NCBI GenBank assembly: GCA_937916085.1
Contig: CALGGO010000113.1
Location: 1 to 40,495, forward strand
DNA length: 40,495 nucleotides
Direction: 5' to 3'
Source: an uncultured Prevotellaceae bacterium
Lineage (GTDB): Bacteria > Bacteroidota > Bacteroidia > Bacteroidales > Muribaculaceae
Within the stretch, counting starts at the first letter, position 1; the number at the start of each line of letters is the position of its first letter. Of this stretch, positions 38,730 through 40,495 are shown piece by piece. A program made the position numbers and the translations under genes. The notes beneath the pieces were generated by a model. That model did no database searches. It was not told where the DNA came from and saw only the letters and a program-made list of their open reading frames with translations.

Positions 38730-40250
38730 TTATGCATTGTGCATTAGCGAAAGCATTTGGTCGATGACTGTGCGGTTGTTGCTCAGGCGGGGGATTTTGC
38801 GCTGGCCGCCGAGTTTGCCGGTCGAGGCGAGCCACTCATCGAAGAGTCCGCGCCTTGCCACCACCACCTCGGGGATGTCGAGGAAGATGCTTTGATAACG
38901 CTTGGCTTGGTAGTCGCCGTTTTCTTCCTGCAAGTGCTTGTCGAGCAGGGCGGCAAATTCGTCAAGACTTGCCGGCTCCTTCTCAAACTCGATAAGCCAC
39001 TGGTGGCGCCCTTTACTCTTGTCGCCGGCATAGACTGGCGCGGCGGTGTAGTTGAGCACCTGCACCCCCGTCTCTTGCGAAGTGCGCGCTATCGCCTTCT
39101 CGGCGTTGTGTACCATCAGCTCCTCGCCAAAGGCGTTGATGAAGCTCTTGGTGCGCCCTGCGATGTTGATTTTCACTGGGTTGAGCTGCTCGATGTGTAC
39201 TGTGTCGCCAATGCGGTAACGCCACAGTCCGTTGCAGGCGGTAATGATGAGCTCGTAGGTCTTGCCGGCCTCTATCTCCCAGATGGGCAGCACGTCGGGG
39301 TGGTCGCTGTCAATCTCGCTCAGCGGGATGAACTCGTAGAACACGCCCACGTCGAGCAGCAGCAGCATCGCCGTAGTGCTCCAGTCGCTCTGCGTGGCAA
39401 AGAAGCCCTCGCTGGCGTTGTAGGTGTTGAGGAAATGCATCTTGCTCATGTCGCACAAGCGCTCATACTGCTCACGGTAAGGCTCGAAGGCTATGCCACC
39501 GTGGAAGAACACCTCCAGATTGGGCCACACGTCGTGGATGCAGTCCTTGCCGGCGGCTCGCAGCACCTCTTTAATGACGGTCAGGAACCACGACGGCACA
39601 CCGCTCAGGTTGGTGATGTTCTCGCCCTTGCTCGCCTCGACGAGCGCCGGCAGCTTCACCGCCCAGTCCTCGAGCAGTGCGATGCGCTTGCTGGGCACGC
39701 GGAACAGGTTGGCGATGGGGTTGATATTGTTGATAAGCGTTGCCGAGAGGTCGCCCACCCGGGTGCCGGGCTTGAGGTTCAGCTCGTTGGCAAACGACCC
39801 ACCCAGTATCAGCGCCTTGCCAGCAAAGAGGCGGCTCTTGGGGTTGAGATTGAGGTAGTGCGACACCACATCGCTGGCGCCACGGTAGTGGTTCCACCGC
39901 AGCGATTCAACGGTGATAGGTATGTACTTGTGATTACCGTCGCTCGTGCCAGAGGACTGCGCGAAATTGTAGCACCGCCCGGTCCACAGCACATCTTTCT
40001 CGCCCTGCACCATGCGCATGATCTGCGGCTGCAGGTTCTCATAGCGGTATAGCGGCACACGGGTGGCAAACTCCTTATAGGTGCGGCAAGTGGAGAAGTC
40101 ATACTTGCGGCCAAACCAAGTGAGAGCTGCCTTCTCAACGAGTTTCATCAACTGCTCCTGCTGCACGCTGTCGGCGTGGTCGATGTAACGAGCGTGCTCT
40201 TTCAGTCGAGAGAGCAGCCGCGGGCGGGCTATGTGTGTGAAATTGAGCAA
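38730..40250 (-). CDS. GH3-family acyl-adenylate/amido synthetase-like protein
   Basis: 506 residues, near the usual length of bacterial GH3 proteins. The ATP/AMP-binding motif I is 'FAQSSGTSDGNHKYIP' (96-111), followed by 'NTYNASEGFFATQ' (motif II) and 'LWRYRIGDTV' (motif III), the adenylate-forming signatures shared with plant GH3 enzymes that couple acids to amino acids. The bacterial substrate is unknown. No ATG fits the family N-terminus: the frame begins with TTG at 40250-40248 ('LNFTHIARPRLL' is the usual GH3 start), while the first in-frame ATG lies at residue 35 and would cut into the domain, so a TTG start is proposed. It stands alone on its strand at the edge of the window. Confidence 0.88.
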   Translation of the reverse strand: MLNFTHIARPRLLSRLKEHARYIDHADSVQQEQLMKLVEKAALTWFGRKYDFSTCRTYKEFATRVPLYRYENLQPQIMRMVQGEKDVLWTGRCYNFAQSSGTSDGNHKYIPITVESLRWNHYRGASDVVSHYLNLNPKSRLFAGKALILGGSFANELNLKPGTRVGDLSATLINNINPIANLFRVPSKRIALLEDWAVKLPALVEASKGENITNLSGVPSWFLTVIKEVLRAAGKDCIHDVWPNLEVFFHGGIAFEPYREQYERLCDMSKMHFLNTYNASEGFFATQSDWSTTAMLLLLDVGVFYEFIPLSEIDSDHPDVLPIWEIEAGKTYELIITACNGLWRYRIGDTVHIEQLNPVKINIAGRTKSFINAFGEELMVHNAEKAIARTSQETGVQVLNYTAAPVYAGDKSKGRHQWLIEFEKEPASLDEFAALLDKHLQEENGDYQAKRYQSIFLDIPEVVVARRGLFDEWLASTGKLGGQRKIPRLSNNRTVIDQMLSLMHNA

Positions 40251-40495
40251 AACGAAATTAAGTGTTAAGTTTTAAGTGTTAAGTGGAGGGTGTTACAATA
40301 GTTCTACAAAAAATAAAAACTACGGATTAATCTGATTTCTCTGATTTTTAATCTCCTGAAACATAAAACAATAAAAATTAATACAATCAGAAATTTCAGA
40401 AAAATGCGATTAAGCGAGTCAAAGCTTGAGCTTGCTAAAAGCCTTGCGAGCGTGAGCATTTTATCTAAAAATGCGATTAAGCGAGTCAATCAAGC
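40251..40495. repeat. Repeat-rich right end of the window
   Basis: It begins with two TTAAGTGTTAAGT-type units and an AT-rich stretch. AAAAATGCGATTAAGCG followed by AGTCAA occurs twice in direct orientation (40400-40422 and 40467-40489) and once inverted at 17502-17524. Between them, 40441-40470 is the 30-bp element found inverted at 17292-17321. No credible gene is seen. Confidence 0.75.

Noticed and set aside
38757..40052. Long plus-strand frame (431 codons) opposite the GH3 gene
   Set aside because: The sense gene carries adenylate-forming motifs; the opposite frame shows no domain and is typical of GC-rich shadows.
40304..40489. Open frame of 61 codons at the right end (minus)
   Set aside because: Built from the dispersed repeat also found at 17502-17524; no independent evidence of a gene.

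Overview
The window looks like a chromosomal segment of a Bacteroidales bacterium, probably near Muribaculaceae or Prevotellaceae; the family-level guess is inference. Evidence: promoters of the Bacteroidota type (TTG/TTTG, 19-20 nt, TAnnTTTG), weak Shine-Dalgarno sequences, secreted proteins with dockerin-like C-termini, a TPR/outer-membrane-barrel pair typical of the phylum, and housekeeping genes (hppA, lgt, ribF, upp, gapA) that read as Bacteroidales versions. Coding DNA is fairly GC-rich; spacers are AT-rich and full of short-period tandem arrays.

Left end (1-4 kb), accessory region. A minus-strand unit carries a Cys-rich peptide precursor with 12 cysteines at exact four-residue spacing behind a Tat-like leader, followed by the start of a radical SAM maturase cut by the window edge (a CXXX-repeat RiPP cluster). 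Just upstream of it is a compact transcription unit that seems to encode a rod-shaped structured RNA of about 270 nt, with a good promoter and an intrinsic terminator. It is either a free ncRNA or a terminator-controlled leader of the RiPP genes. To its right, on the plus strand, lie a four-helix-bundle protein flanked by 9-bp repeat arrays, an overlapping membrane Ser/Thr kinase, and a small probable regulator. A 24-bp operator-like element (two GGTTCA half-sites one helical turn apart) occurs upstream of the RNA promoter and again, inverted, upstream of the small regulator.

4-9.3 kb: two secreted proteins (a chitobiase-C-like/OB-type repeat protein and a GHL10/DUF187 glycoside-hydrolase-like protein with FN3-like domains) that share a dockerin-like C-terminus. 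9.4-15 kb, minus strand: a GNAT acetyltransferase and an operon of a giant periplasmic TPR protein and an outer-membrane barrel. 15.4-16.8 kb: a zinc-ribbon, Pro-rich repeat, single-pass membrane protein. 17.6-21.9 kb: a two-gene extracytoplasmic phosphatase operon, a PafA-type alkaline phosphatase plus a protein with four tandem PAP2 domains, the last two of which have lost the catalytic His. 22-24.5 kb: membrane pyrophosphatase HppA.

24.8-31.6 kb, minus strand: housekeeping genes gapA, lgt, an SDR, a HAD phosphatase, ribF, upp, tsaE and birA, some tightly packed. 31.8-36.2 kb, plus strand: mscL, an OmpA-type lipoprotein, an SGNH esterase, a secreted protein of unknown function and a YqeY-type protein. 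36.5-38.4 kb: a secreted TonB C-terminal-domain protein overlapping a membrane-spanning TPR-HTH regulator, plausibly a signalling pair. The right end is a GH3-family enzyme (minus) with a TTG start, then repeat-rich spacer. No tRNA, rRNA, CRISPR array, transposase or integrase was found.
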